A stretch of 64,000 nt of DNA from Nansenia antarctica (lineage: Eukaryota; Chordata; Actinopteri; Argentiniformes; Microstomatidae). Below are positions 1 to 10,932 of the stretch, piece after piece. The notes beneath the pieces are model-generated. The model made no database searches, was not told where the DNA came from, and was given only the letters and a program-made list of their open reading frames with translations. Position numbers and translations under genes: made by a program. The DNA is taken from NCBI GenBank assembly GCA_963989245.1, contig OZ022347.1, forward strand, positions 41,902,558 to 41,966,557. The letters run 5' to 3'. The stretch's first letter is position 1. Every line of letters starts with the position of its first letter.

Positions 1-392
1 AGGCCAGAGGACCTGCAGCCTTAACGTGCTGCCTGGTAAACAGCCTCAGCAGGTTAAACACTGTGAAGGACTTCCAATGAGAACCGCAACCAGAAGAGAC
101 ACGGAGGAATTATGGGTATTAAGATTGACTGATCTGATAATGTGTGAATATTATTCGTGATGTCGGGATCTCTCCCTCCCACACAAGAATCCTTCAAAAC
201 ACAATTACCCTCAGAGTGAACTAGAATGAGAATGACGCAGTCGGCATCGATGCAGAGAAAGAATCCGATATCGCAGGTGTTACACTGGTATTTCACTATT
301 TGTACTGATAAATATATAGTGTAGAAAAGCAGCATCCGCACACTCAGAATCTGTGCAAATCTGTTCTGTGCTGTGTGCTGGAAAGCAAACTG

Positions 393-556
393 GTCGTAGT
401 CGCTCTATGAGTAGAGGGCTGCAAGGGAGTTTTCCTGGCTGCACAGTGTGTGTTTTACCTTTGCCTGCTTGCGGCTCTGTCATCATGTGAAGCGCATTGA
501 ATCACATCTTGTGAGACATGCGCTATACAAATACAACTTGATTTGATTTGATTTGA
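393..556 (+). repeat. dispersed repeat fragment with TTGAT tail
   Basis: The segment containing 'agagggctgcaaggga' and 'cctgcttgcggctctgtca' recurs twice, head to head, at 22778-22990. It ends in a run of 'tttga' units. The last part ('gaagcgcattgaat' then 'gcgctatacaaatacaac') resembles the end of a common teleost interspersed repeat. The family name is not known to me. Confidence 0.5.
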
Positions 557-561
557 ACTAT

Positions 562-636
562 CCCTATGGCTGAAAGGAAGATATTAACAGCCTTATGGCT
601 GAAAGGAAAGATATTAACAGCCCTATGGCTGAAAGG
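562..636. repeat. short tandem repeat, ~31 bp x 2.4
   Basis: Copies of 'ctatggctgaaagg' followed by 'aagatattaacagcc' are repeated in tandem with 1-2 base differences. Confidence 0.85.
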
Positions 637-913
637 CTGATATGTACAACCTCGTCTGAAAGCTGCAATCACAAGATGCCCTCTGGCAGCACAGAGACAG
701 AGGACCTGAGAGAAGGAAACCGCAGCCTTTTGTTAATTCCATGACTAACCACCTCAGACCCCTGCCTGTGACTGGTGTTCTCACACCACAGAGAGAAGGG
801 GAGCTGCTCACACGCTCAATAACCGGCAACGCTCCCAGCTGGATGAATCACTCTCACAACCATCCATCCATCTGCCATCAGATCCGGTGGCCCTGGCAGG
901 CAGGCAGGTGGCT

Positions 914-1015
914 TACTGGGTGTGAAGAGGAACAGAGAGGAGAACATTACTGGGTGTGAAGAGGAACAGAGAGGAGAACATTACTGGGTGTGAAGAGGAA
1001 CAGAGAGGAGAACAT
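914..1015. repeat. 34-bp tandem repeat x 3
   Basis: Three identical 34-bp units begin 'tactgggtgtgaagagg'. Perfect identity suggests recent duplication. The surrounding 657-1120 stretch holds no recognisable gene. Confidence 0.95.
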
Positions 1016-1027
1016 TTCGCTGTCTGG

Positions 1028-1062
1028 TGTTTAGCAGACGCCTTTATCCACAGAGACTCACT
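1028..1062 (-). repeat. SINE core fragment
   Basis: On the minus strand this reads as a diverged copy of the 'ggataaaagcgtctgctaaa' SINE core seen elsewhere in the window (for example 52072-52260). Confidence 0.45.
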
Positions 1063-1122
1063 ATCTCTTTTTACAGTAGAGATAAACTGTACAGGAGGTT
1101 AGAGGGGATGGAGAGTTCTCAG

Positions 1123-1171
1123 TATATATATATATATATATATATATGTGTATATATATATATGTGTGTAT
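1123..1171. repeat. (TA)n/(TG)n microsatellite
   Basis: Alternating TA with TG interruptions. Confidence 0.95.
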
Positions 1172-1239
1172 CTATGTAGAGTTCTCAGGAGGGACAGTTA
1201 AGGTGCAGCCTGAGCGTGCGCCTGTGTCTGTGTCTCTCT

Positions 1240-1241
1240 GT

Positions 1242-1272
<31 letters not shown>

Positions 1273-1321
1273 AGTGTGTGTGTGCCTGTGTCTGTGTGTG
1301 TGTGTGTCTGTGTGTGTGTGT
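1240..1321. repeat. (TG)n microsatellite
   Basis: TG dinucleotides with occasional C/A interruptions. Open frames across it are repeat translations. Confidence 0.95.
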
Positions 1322-1590
1322 CCGCCTGCGTCCTAAGCTAGGTCCGTTTCTCTGCTACAGTATCTCAGTCGATCCCCGCAGCCACGGTCTGCAGCCATGC
1401 ATACAGTCCATTAACACTGACTGCCCTGTTAGAAAGGTTTATGTCTCTCTCTATAACAGACGTAGCGCTGCTTTATGAGGTAGACTCTACAGAAACGTAC
1501 GTAGCGCTTCTTATGGTGCATAATATGTTTATTCTACACTTCTGGAAGTACCCTGACACACACACACACACAGGTCTGTGAGATGTGTGT

Positions 1591-1920
1591 GGAAGAGGAG
1601 GGAGGGGGAGGGAGGGGGAGGGAGGTGGGGAGATGAGAGGAGATGAGAGGGAGGGGAGGGGAAGGGAAGAAGGGGGGGGGGGGGTGGGAGGGAGGGAGGG
1701 GAGGGAGGTGGGGAGATGAGAGGGAGGGGAGAGGATGGGAGGGTAGGAGAGGGAGGGGAGGTAGTGAGGGGAGGGAAGGGGAGGGAAGTGAGACCAGGGA
1801 GGGAGTGAGGGGATGGGAGGGAGGAGAGGTGAGTGGAGGTGGGGGAGGAGAGGGAAGGCGAGAGGGGAGGAGAGGGATGAGATGGGAGGGGAGGGGATGG
1901 GGAGGGGAGGCAGATAGAGA
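1591..1920. repeat. 330-bp polypurine (GGGAGG/GATGA) tract
   Basis: Almost only G and A on the plus strand, mostly 'gggagg' and 'gagatgag' units, with a few T and C. Both strands give long open frames because a polypurine strand has few stop codons. I do not regard these as genes. Confidence 0.9.
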
Positions 1921-2305
1921 AGTGTAAATGGAGATGGTGAAAGCCCTGTCATACAGTAAAGGTATAAAAGCTACCAGATCACAGATCACAACAGCTGACA
2001 GGTCCAAACCATGTTACCCCCACCTTCTCCAGCAATATCCCACAATGCACTTCTGTAACTGTGGAGCGTCGTGTAGTAATAACCAATCCCTTGTTGCTGA
2101 CCAAGGCAGATTCCAAGGACACCATTAGTCTCCCCTCAGAGTCCCCCCCCCCCCACCAACCACCACACTGACCCTCCTCCCACTCCCCCACCAGTCCGAG
2201 GAGGTCACAGATCAAAGATAAAAACAACAACAACAAATATAAAACTCTTCTTCTGTAGCCAAATGAAAACAAGCAGCCTGATAAACCAGAGGAGAGGCAA
2301 GGCAG

Positions 2306-2679
2306 TAGGAGATTAGGAGATAGGAGATGAGGAGATGAGGAGATGAGGAGATGAGGAGATGAGGAGATAGGAGATGAGGAGATGAGGAGATGAGGAGATG
2401 AGGAGATGAGGAGATGAGGAGATGAGGAGATAGGAGATGAGGAGATGAGGAGATAGGAGATGAGGAGATAGGAGATGAGGAGATGAGGAGATAGGAGATG
2501 AGGAGATGAGGAGATAGGAGATGAGGAGATGAGGAGATGAGGAGATGAGGAGATAGGAGATAGGAGATGAGGAGATAGGAGATGAGGAGATAGGAGATGA
2601 GGAGATAGGAGATAGGAGATGAGGAGATAGGAGATGAGGAGATAGGAGATGAGGAGATGAGGATAGGAGATGAGGAGAT
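2306..2679. repeat. (GGAGATGA)n minisatellite
   Basis: About 45 units of 'ggagatga' alternating with 'ggagata' in irregular order. The open frame on the minus strand (SSPHLLIS-type repeats) is a repeat translation. Confidence 0.95.
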
Positions 2680-3607
2680 TTCAGTCTCTTTGTTCATCTG
2701 ACAGCACAGCGTTTTGACAGGTGGGAAGGTGACATGGGGACATTTGGACAGTTGGTTGCATCGATATGAAAGTCTGATAACTTGCAACACGGTGGATTGG
2801 AAATAACTATTAGCTTTCCAACGCCATCCACATGTAAAGGATTTAGCGACTGGGGAAAGGGGAAGAGAGCTGAGTTAATGCGATACGTTTCAATGGCCTA
2901 TTAATGTGTTTACACCTCGTAAGAGCAGCAGGCTAATTTGATATGGTGAGATGAAACATACCAACGTAGCAATTATAAACCTCCCTAATGACCTGTAAAC
3001 AGGTGATTTTTCACCATATTTTTTTATTTTTTTATTAAAATGTTTTCAACATGAATAATCATTCGCTGGTTTGCTAATGTTATTAATTTGTATTGGTCCA
3101 TTTCAGTGGTTCTGGTGTTCAGCAGTAAAACCTTCCACACACCTGTCTTGGTTAGATTATTTTCTGCTTCAGCGGGGCTCATCAACAGTGTCATTATTTC
3201 CTCTTACTATCTCTGTTTTTGATTGATTTCCTGAGTTAATGCAGAGTGGAAGCTCCATTACGTTCGTCTCTGCTCTGAATCACTTTCCTCCGCAGATTCC
3301 CAGAGGCTTTAGAAACATAATGGTGTGTGAATTTCTCATCTGAAGCCATGTCTGTTATTCTTCAATTACTGCACGGACAATAAGGTTTATCTGCAGTTGC
3401 CATGCTTGAGGTTCAGTGAGGGTATTAACCATGGATGTAAATATGCAGACGTTTGTCCTGTACTGGGTCGTTCTGGAACAACATTCTGTATCATGTGACA
3501 TCAGGATCAACATTTCAAAATGGTTTGATCCAAGTGCAGAGGTGTTGTTATGATCTGGAAACACTGGGGGCTTAGACCAGCTCACATGTTTTTTTTAGGG
3601 GGGGGGC
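2680..3607. other. unique-looking non-coding sequence
   Basis: No gene, RNA or recognisable repeat seen apart from short T- and A-rich runs near 3020-3050. Confidence 0.5.
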
Positions 3608-3679
3608 GGGGGTAGCAGAGTTTGTAATTGACGGGTGGTTCGTCGACGGGGGGTAGCAGAGTTTGTGATTGACGGGTGT
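3608..3679. repeat. ~30-bp duplicated unit, two copies
   Basis: 'ggggtagcagagtttgt' plus 'attgacgggtg' occurs twice with one substitution, separated by a short G-rich spacer. Confidence 0.8.
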
Positions 3680-3972
3680 CAGCTTTGCACTAAATCGACG
3701 CCAAAAGTGTGGCCCCCTCTAGCAGTTGTGTCCCTAAACAACCAGAGAGAGACTGTTAATGCGGCCGGCCCAGATCAGGGTCAACATTTAAAAACGGTTT
3801 GATTCAAGTGTTTTCATTATTTCAACTCTCCAACACTCCACAAGTAGTAGAGCAAGAAGCTACGCTAGCATAGCAGACGACAGCTAACGCGCCAACTGCC
3901 TCAGAACAACTGGTAACGTTGCTATGTCGTGCTAGCTGTCAAATCACATTTACGTTGACATGTTTTGACATT

Positions 3973-4110
3973 GTCTAATGGACTGGTGATCAGAAGGTCA
4001 TGAGGTCAAATCCCACCTGGGAACACCACCACTAGTGTGCCCTTGAGTAAGGCACTTAGCCCTAAGTTGCTCCAGGGAGATGGTAAAAAAAAGATGTAAG
4101 TGCCATTAGC
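3973..4110 (+). repeat. tRNA-derived SINE fragment
   Basis: Shares 'caccactagtgtgccctt' and 'gagtaaggcacttagccct' with the fuller copy at 52072-52260. The head has a B-box-like 'gaggtcaaatcccacc'. The 3' core is missing. Confidence 0.7.
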
Positions 4111-4337
4111 CACATGCTCATTTCATAATGATGACGAACACGCTAGCTAGCCAACCGACAAGAAATGCTCATCAGCCCCCTTATGTACGGGATGACTCAC
4201 ATACGCTTAATAATGTCATTATTAGCATCCCCCATTAGCTGATGAAAAAACCCCACAAAAACACACTCACTCCTTTGACTATTAAGAGTACATTTGCTGT
4301 AAATGCCTATATATAATATATATATATATATATATAT

Positions 4338-5097
4338 CAGTGGAGGCTCCTCCATAGAGGTGGAGGAGGCCTGGCCTCCCCAATAATTTGAGAGAAGAGA
4401 GAGAGATTTAAAAAAGCAATAATTATATTTTTTATCAGACACACAACATACAATTCAGAACAATACTTCATCCATTTTTAATATGTATCCTGCAGAACAG
4501 CACTCATACACGCGTGTGGCGGAAAAAGGTACTACACGGAGGCCAGGCCTCCTGTCGGAAAGTGGTTTCTCATAGAAGTCAATGTAATGCATTTTTTTTT
4601 CATGGCAATATGTGATTGGCCAAATCACTGAAAATGGGTGGGCACAGGAGGCCTGGCCTCCGTGTAGTACATTTTTCCGCCACACGCGTATGAGTGCTGT
4701 TCTGCAGGATAAATATTAGAAATGGATGAAGTATTGTTCTGAATTGTATGTTGTGTGTCTGATTGACATAGTGTTTGAGTGCTTTTGACATGTCATTGAT
4801 TGTATGTAGTATGTTGTGGTGAATGTTGTGAGCCTGAGCAGAAGGGACAATAGCTGCTGCAGGCGGACCAGAGATTCATGCCAATTGTTTTGTTTATTTG
4901 ATGACCCATTGTGCAGGCAATAAAAGCTGCTTCATCCACCATCCTGAGAGTGTCCCAATCCCTTCAGTACCGCCAAACACAAATTAATACTTTTTAACAA
5001 AGACAGATAAGAAGAACAGGGAACATTCCATCGCGAGTGAATCGAGCAAGCGGAAAACATTTTTGGCCTCCTCAATTCTGGAAGTCACCAGCCTCCA

Positions 5098-5100
<3 letters not shown>
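4338..5100. mobile_element. hAT-type non-autonomous element
   Basis: Starts 'cagtggaggct' and ends with its exact reverse complement 'agcctccactg', an 11-bp perfect terminal inverted repeat of the hAT-like kind. It sits in a (TA)n tract, so an 8-bp target duplication fits but cannot be proved. There is no transposase. The interior holds a large palindrome (4434-4763) and an A/T-rich right half. Confidence 0.75.
4434..4763. repeat. 122-bp inverted repeat inside the hAT-type element
   Basis: Arm 4434-4555 pairs with arm 4644-4763 with few mismatches (for example 'cacggaggccaggcctcctgt' pairs with its complement near 4644-4664). An 88-bp loop separates them. A transcript would form a long hairpin. 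Confidence 0.85.

Positions 5101-5143
<43 letters not shown>
5101..5143. repeat. (TA)n microsatellite
   Basis: Pure AT alternation abutting the right end of the hAT-type element. It continues the tract at its left end (4316-4337). Confidence 0.95.
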
Positions 5144-5148
<5 letters not shown>

Positions 5149-5641
5149 ATATAATAGAGATGCAAAGATATGTTTTCTGTAGAAGTCAGGGACAAGTGAG
5201 TCTCATACACTGATGTTGTTGAAGTGATCTGAATGAAAAGCTAAATAATGTCTTTTTTCACCTCAAACTGCATTTGATGAAGTGTATTAGAAAGAGCATC
5301 TAAAGTGCATCTGGCAATGACACTACATGACAGTGGATGGTTTTGATCGTTCTTATTTCATTCATGTGCTTTTAAATACGAATCACACAACCATCATATC
5401 ATTTAGGCCTATAGTTATTTTGTGATTATCTGAGAGCGGATGAATTTCAATGAGACATTCTGATCTGAGCTTAATTCTTCTCTCCAATATCTGTATGATC
5501 TCTGATATCTCTTATAATTCTTCTTCAGTATCTGTGTTATAGAACTATAGGTCCAACAGTCGTGGTGTAGCTAGATTGTTTGGGCTGGCATCATTCACTT
5601 TCCATCGCCCCCGGTAACAACAGTTGCTGCAGCCCCAGAAG
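5144..5641. other. non-coding, nothing recognised
   Basis: No convincing frame, RNA or repeat. Confidence 0.4.
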
Positions 5642-5698
5642 CCCCAGTCCCCAGATAAACCTCCCTCAGTCCCAGTCCCCAGATAAACCTCCCTCAGG
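5642..5698. repeat. 29-bp tandem duplication
   Basis: 'ccagtccccagataaacc' plus 'tccctcag' appears twice in tandem. Confidence 0.9.
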
Positions 5699-5925
5699 CC
5701 TCCTTCATCCACCTGTTCCTTCCTCTCTCCTCCATTTACAACCACTCACATCCTTCATGTGTAGAGGTTCTGTCCTCAGGGCAGAGTGGTGCTTAGGGTT
5801 AGGGTCCTTAGTCCTTCCACAGCTGATTCAGTCCTGCGGCTGATTGAACACTGGAAGTGTGCTGTGGCTGCTCCTCTTAAGACGCCCGAGGGGCTTCTCA
5901 CACCACGTTTACGAGAGACTGTATA

Positions 5926-6079
5926 GGAGAGGGAGGGAGGGAGGGAGGGAGAGAGAGGAGAGAGGAGAGAGAGGAGAGAGGAGAGAGGAGAGAGGAGAGA
6001 GGAGAGAGGAGAGAGGAGAGAGGATAGAGGAGAGAGGAGAGAGGAGGGAGAGGGAGAGAGAGAGAGAGAGAGAGAGATA
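5926..6079. repeat. (GA)n / (GAGAGAG)n tract
   Basis: Purine repeat of 'gagagag' units. It is followed by 'tgatccctgaggggaaatt', a phrase that recurs at 28345-28373 and resembles a teleost LINE 3' end. Confidence 0.9.
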
Positions 6080-6344
6080 CTTGATCCCTGAGGGGAAATT
6101 CAGGCGTTAAAGCAGCTCAACAACAACAACAAAATAAAGAGAGAGAGAGAAGCTTTGTTTTCTATGCAGGCCTCCACTGTTGAGGAGAGAGAGAGAAATT
6201 GATTGACAACAGACCGTATATAGTATAGAGGCTTGAGGAGGGCTTACCGGAGGCGCACAGACAGAAACTATGTGTTGAAGGAGGTCAGACAAACAGCTCC
6301 TGAATGCATCACATCTAGAGACAATGGGAAAGAACAGACAGATG

Positions 6345-6395
6345 TTCTTTATGCCTGAAGAAGGTCTACGACCGAAAGCTTGCGCAGTAAAGTAA
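6345..6395 (+). ncRNA. hammerhead-ribozyme-like motif (weak)
   Basis: The core looks like CUGAAGA (6355-6361), a 4-bp helix GGUC/GACC (6363-6366 with 6370-6373), then GAAA (6374-6377). It is closed by an outer helix 6347-6354 with 6384-6392 (one bulge). This resembles the CUGANGA-stem-GAAA core of type I hammerheads known from Penelope-like retroelements. A proper stem III and the UH cleavage dinucleotide are not clear, so it may be inactive or a chance match within a retroelement remnant. Confidence 0.25.
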
Positions 6396-6754
6396 GTTTT
6401 TTTGCACAGATTTGAGTATGCGGATGCTGTTATTTGGCACTCTAAAGAACAGACAGATGAAGTGAAATAGTTTTTGTCGAAAAGCCTAGTTTCAAACTTT
6501 ATTCTGACAGTAACAGAATTTCACTCTGCTTAAAGTTACTTATAAACCCCACAGAGTTTGTCTAGCTAGAAATTAAATTCTAAAACATTCAGTATGTTGC
6601 CTGGCCTTCAAGCAGGAACCAAAAACATCTTCCACCCTCATTTGGGATGCACTCAACAGCTCTGTGTGTCTTCCTCGTTTCTCAAGGACGACTTTGAGAC
6701 AAAATAATACAAGAGAATAAAACAACCCAGGCGTCTACAGTAACTCTCTCCTCA

Positions 6755-6913
6755 GAGGCCGGTCGTAAGGTTGACACGTAAGGTTGGCAGATCGGCGGCT
6801 CGAGCCCCGGCTGGCCTGGTGTGTGAATGTGTGTGTGAATGGGTGAATGAGAGGCTGTTGTAAAGTGCTTTGGAATAAGGCGCTGTATGAGTCAGTCTGT
6901 TTACCATTTACCA
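6755..6913 (+). repeat. teleost SINE-like repeat
   Basis: 'ggctcgagccccggctgg' (B-box-like) is followed by 'gtgaatgggtgaatgaga' and 'aaagtgctttggaataagg'. This arrangement is typical of a common teleost tRNA-derived interspersed repeat. Recognised by pattern only. Confidence 0.55.
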
Positions 6914-6987
6914 ATTTTGTCACCTTACGACTGCTCACCTCTACAGCACAGTATCTCTCTCCTCAGAGGCAGTTCTGCTCACATCTC

Positions 6988-6990
<3 letters not shown>

Positions 6991-7070
<80 letters not shown>
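6991..7070. repeat. (CT)n microsatellite
   Basis: CT repeat flanked on both sides by copies of 'tctgctcacatctctccact'. Confidence 0.95.
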
Positions 7071-7074
<4 letters not shown>

Positions 7075-7406
7075 CTCACATCTCTCCACTCTCTCTCGTC
7101 CCTCCCGGGTCTCTTTAACGCCTCAGTGATAAAATCTCTCCTCCGCTTCTCCTCCTGAGCCTCCAGAAAGGCTGTAAAGGTGTCAGGGTGACCAGGTGTC
7201 AGTGTTTGGACCCTGACGACCAGGGACCCCCTCCCCTCCCTCCGCTTACCCCCCCAGCCCCCCCCTCTCTGCCCCGGTTAAGTTAACTGCATCACTCTGA
7301 GGCGCAATTCAATCAATTCCAGATAACAGTACAGTTATAACACACACATACGGCTTCCGTTGTGTTGAACGAAAGTCTGTTGAATTTGAAATGCAGAATG
7401 TTTTAC

Positions 7407-7563
7407 TGCGACAATATCGCACGCCGTGTGCATTGACGTGCGATGCGATATTGTCGCAGGACAACATTCGATTCTCCATTCACACCCACTCACTTCTGTG
7501 GTGTGAATGGAGAATCGAATGTCGCTGTGCGACAAAATCGCACGCCGTGTGCATTGGGCTTTA
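7407..7563. mobile_element. MITE, 'cgcacgccgtgtgcattg' family, copy 1
   Basis: Internally self-complementary ('cgattctccattcacaccc' against its complement near 7501-7519). It ends in 'cgcacgccgtgtgcattg'. A cleaner copy with matched ends is at 49722-49922. The left end here is rearranged. Confidence 0.6.
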
Positions 7564-7568
7564 GACAG

Positions 7569-7768
7569 NNNNNNNNNNNNNNNNNNNNNNNNNNNNNNNN
7601 NNNNNNNNNNNNNNNNNNNNNNNNNNNNNNNNNNNNNNNNNNNNNNNNNNNNNNNNNNNNNNNNNNNNNNNNNNNNNNNNNNNNNNNNNNNNNNNNNNNN
7701 NNNNNNNNNNNNNNNNNNNNNNNNNNNNNNNNNNNNNNNNNNNNNNNNNNNNNNNNNNNNNNNNNNNN
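7569..7768. other. assembly gap (200 N)
   Basis: Exactly 200 N, probably a placeholder of unknown true length between the MITE and a (GA)n tract (7769-7799). Frames spanning it are meaningless. Confidence 1.
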
Positions 7769-7879
7769 CAGAGAGAGACAGAGAGAGAGAGAGAGAGACT
7801 CACACATGAGAAACATGACTGAGATCAAATCTACCAAACTGTAATACCACTGGATTTATTATTAATTATATATATATTT

Positions 7880-8010
7880 TGAAATACGGTACATCAATAC
7901 AGGAATTGCGTGATGCAATCATGTCATCATGGGCCAGAATCTCAAAGGAATGTTTCCACCATCTTGTGGAATCAATGCCGTGAGGGAATTGAGGTTGTTT
8001 TGAGAGCAAA
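7880..8010 (+). pseudogene. Tc1-like transposase C-terminal remnant
   Basis: Translation gives RELRDAIMSSWARIS then HHLVESMP, a stop, then VLRAK. This matches the C-terminal end of Tc1-family transposases, where the helix after the DDE domain ends in 'HLVESMPRR'. The catalytic region is absent, and one in-frame stop follows the VESMP motif. The same family is present on the minus strand at 54179-54724. The right side runs into a tandem array made from the element's own 3' end. Confidence 0.7.
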
Positions 8011-8212
8011 GGTAGGCCCTACCCAGTATTAGTACAGTGTTCCTAATAAAGGGAGGCCCCTACCCAGTATTAGTACAGTGTTCCTAATAAAGGGAGGCCC
8101 TACCCAGTATTAGTATAGTGTTCCTAATAAAGGGAGGCCCTACCCAGTAATTAGTATAGTGTTCCTTAATAAAGGGAGACCGTATCCAGTATTAGTATAG
8201 TGTTCCTAATTT
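8011..8212. repeat. ~40-bp tandem array derived from a Tc1 3' end, 5 copies
   Basis: Units of 'tacccagtattagta' plus 'agtgttcctaataaagg', spaced 40-42 bp. The unit equals the junction between transposase 3' end and terminal repeat of the Tc1 copy at 54179-54724 (there 'ttattaggaac' and 'tactgggtatggcc' on the opposite strand). Confidence 0.85.
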
Positions 8213-8859
8213 AAGTGTCTGTGAGTGTATGAAGTGAAATCAGGGGGTCAGATATAATCCATCCTGCTGCAGTACTGTGAGTAATTCATTTTCTTTCAGA
8301 GTTTATTTTCAGGGCTGTGAAGTGGACAGAACATCCCCATTAATCCTCCTCCTTATCACTGCCTATAATCTGTTTAATGATCATCCTTATCACTCCTAGA
8401 ATCTGTAAGAGAGGGAATGAAGAAAAAGAGGACAGATGTGAAACAGATTGAAGAGGGAGGACAAAAGGAGATGGGGGATCTTAACACTGTTGATGAATCC
8501 AATCTCAGAATGTCAGTCGGAGTGACTAGGATGTAAACAGACCTTCCTAGGGGAAGTGATTGGGTTAGGATTCTGATCTACTATAAAAGATGTTGATATG
8601 GTTGATATGGTACTCCTGTTAAAGGACACATGACAGCTCCTTGTTAAAGACACATGACAAGCTCCATGTTGTCATCATATGAAATCTGGACATGAGATTA
8701 ATCACATACATGAACTCCTGCTGTCTACACACTCCCAGATGCAGCAGATTGTCAACTCTTCAAACTGTTGGAATCAATCCTAGGAAATATCTGATGTGAG
8801 TTTTTCTCAGTAACTCTCTCGATCTTAGTCTTGACGTTCTGGGGAAATCTCTCTCTGCC
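8213..8859. other. non-coding, nothing recognised
   Basis: No gene or clear mobile element. Contains a small duplication near 8620-8655 ('gacacatgacagctcc'). Confidence 0.4.
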
Positions 8860-8867
8860 ATGAGGTC

Positions 8868-9215
<348 letters not shown>

Positions 9216-9495
9216 CGAGACTACACTGCTAGACAGGCTACATTCTCAGGCTGTGAAACGCCTCCTGCATTTTCCAGAGGGGATGAAGTTTTAAGAGGGA
9301 TGAACATTGATTGATTGATTGATTGAAAACTTTATTAGAATGTTTGCAGAAGTAGGTACATGAAAGTACATATTACATACAAGGTCAAACTAAGAGGATA
9401 AAAAACCCAAGAAAGCCACTGGCTTATTTCAATTGGGGTCCTTGATTGCCGACCCATGACACTGTGTGCCGTGTTCTAGCACCTACTAAAACTCT

Positions 9496-9639
9496 GACAT
9501 CACACTTCACAGCCTTTATGACATCACACTTCACAGCCTTTATGACATCACACTTCACAGCGTTTATGACATCACACTTCACATCCTTTATGACATCACA
9601 CTTCACAGCCTTTATGACATCACACTTCACAGCGTTTAC
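9496..9639. repeat. 24-bp minisatellite x 6
   Basis: Six units of 'gacatcacacttcacagc' plus 'ctttat', with c/g and g/t changes at a few positions. The unit is a multiple of three, so both strands stay open. Confidence 0.95.
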
Positions 9640-9777
9640 CAACGCCGCCGGGCTGCACTTCCTCTTCAATGAGAGGCTATTTACTGTGTCTGTCTCTGTG
9701 AAACGCTGTGAAGTGATCTCTCTTCAGGACAACACAACACAACGACACGCTAACTCTGTCAGTGAATGTTTCAGCGC

Positions 9778-10302
9778 CAGTCCAGACCAGACCAGACCAG
9801 ACCAGACCAGAACCAGACCAGACCAGACCCAGACCAGACCCAGACCAGACCCAGACCAGACCCAGACCAGACCCAGACCAGACCAGACCAGACCAGACCC
9901 AGACCAAACCAGACCAGACCAGACCAGACCCAGACCAGACCCAGACCAGACCAGACCCAGACCAGACCAGACCAGACCAGACCCAGACCAGACCAGACCA
10001 GACCAGACCAGACCAGACCAGACCAGACTAGACTAGACCCACAGACCAGACCAGACTAGACTAGACTAGACCCAGACCAGACCAGACCAGACCAGACCAG
10101 ACCAGACCCAGACCAGACCAGACCAGACCAGACCAGACCAGACTAGACTAGACTAGACTAGACCCAGATCAGACCAGACCAGACCCAGACCCAGACCCAG
10201 ACCCAGACCCAGACCCAGACCCAGACCCAGACCCAGACCCAGACCCAGACCCAGACCCAGACCAGACTAGACCCAGACCAGACCAGACCAGACCAGACTG
10301 TG
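9778..10302. repeat. (CCAGA)n / (CCCAGA)n satellite-like tract
   Basis: About 525 bp of pentamer 'ccaga' and hexamer 'cccaga' mixtures, with some 'ctaga'. Several frames remain open over long stretches only because of the repeat. Confidence 0.95.
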
Positions 10303-10545
10303 TCTCTGTGTGACCAGCAGTGGATGAGGGGAAGTGTAGGGTGTCATTAACGTGTGTCTGTGTCTCTGTGAACAGCAGTGCATGATGGGAAGTGTAGTGT
10401 GTCATTAACGTGAGTCTGTGTCTCTGTGTGAACAGCAGTGCATGTTGGGTAGTGTAGGGTGTCATTAACGTGTCTCTGTGTCTCTGTGTGAACAGCAGTG
10501 CATGATGGATAGTGTAGTGTGTCATTAACGTGTGTCTGTATCGTC
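10303..10545. repeat. ~60-bp tandem repeat x 4
   Basis: Units with 'cagcagtgcatgatggg' and 'gtgtcattaacgtg', spaced 57, 60 and 60 bp. Confidence 0.9.
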
Positions 10546-10597
10546 TGTCTGTGTGTAAGGACCTACTCTGTCATCGTCCAGGATAGTGTCTTTACTG

Positions 10598-10732
10598 TGG
10601 TCCTCTGTGGTGCCAACAACACAGGTTGTGGGTTTGATTCCTGCTGGGACCATTTATACTATAGCTACAAGTGTATGCACTTACTGCAATGCAAGTCGCT
10701 TTGGATAAAAGCGACAGCTGAATGGCTTTAAA
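10598..10732 (+). repeat. tRNA-derived SINE, 5' deleted
   Basis: B-box-like 'ggttgtgggtttgattcc', then 'tgctgggaccat', then the core 'gctttggataaaagcg'. Same family as 24517-24662, with part of the A-box arm missing. Confidence 0.75.
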
Positions 10733-10740
10733 AATATCCA

Positions 10741-10768
10741 TCTATCTCTCTATCTATCTCTCTATCTA

Positions 10769-10823
<55 letters not shown>

Positions 10824-10831
10824 CTATCTAT
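10741..10831. repeat. (TATC)n/(CT)n microsatellite
   Basis: Follows the SINE 3' end directly. May have grown from the SINE tail. Confidence 0.9.
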
Positions 10832-10932
10832 TACTGTAAGCAGCAGATACTGTAGACTGCAATCTTTAGTAAAGTATCATTCTCTATGGAGTTTGTGCAC
10901 CAGGTGAGTATTTGAAGCACCAGGTAGACATT

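Noticed and set aside
1473..2128. Overlapping Pro/Ser- and Gly/Arg-rich open frames
   Set aside because: They are translations of a polypurine/polypyrimidine tract with few possible stops; no domain or codon bias.
2212..2790. 192-codon frame rich in SSPHLLIS
   Set aside because: Translation of the GGAGATGA minisatellite.
7443..7844. Frames across the N gap
   Set aside because: Made of unknown bases; no meaning.
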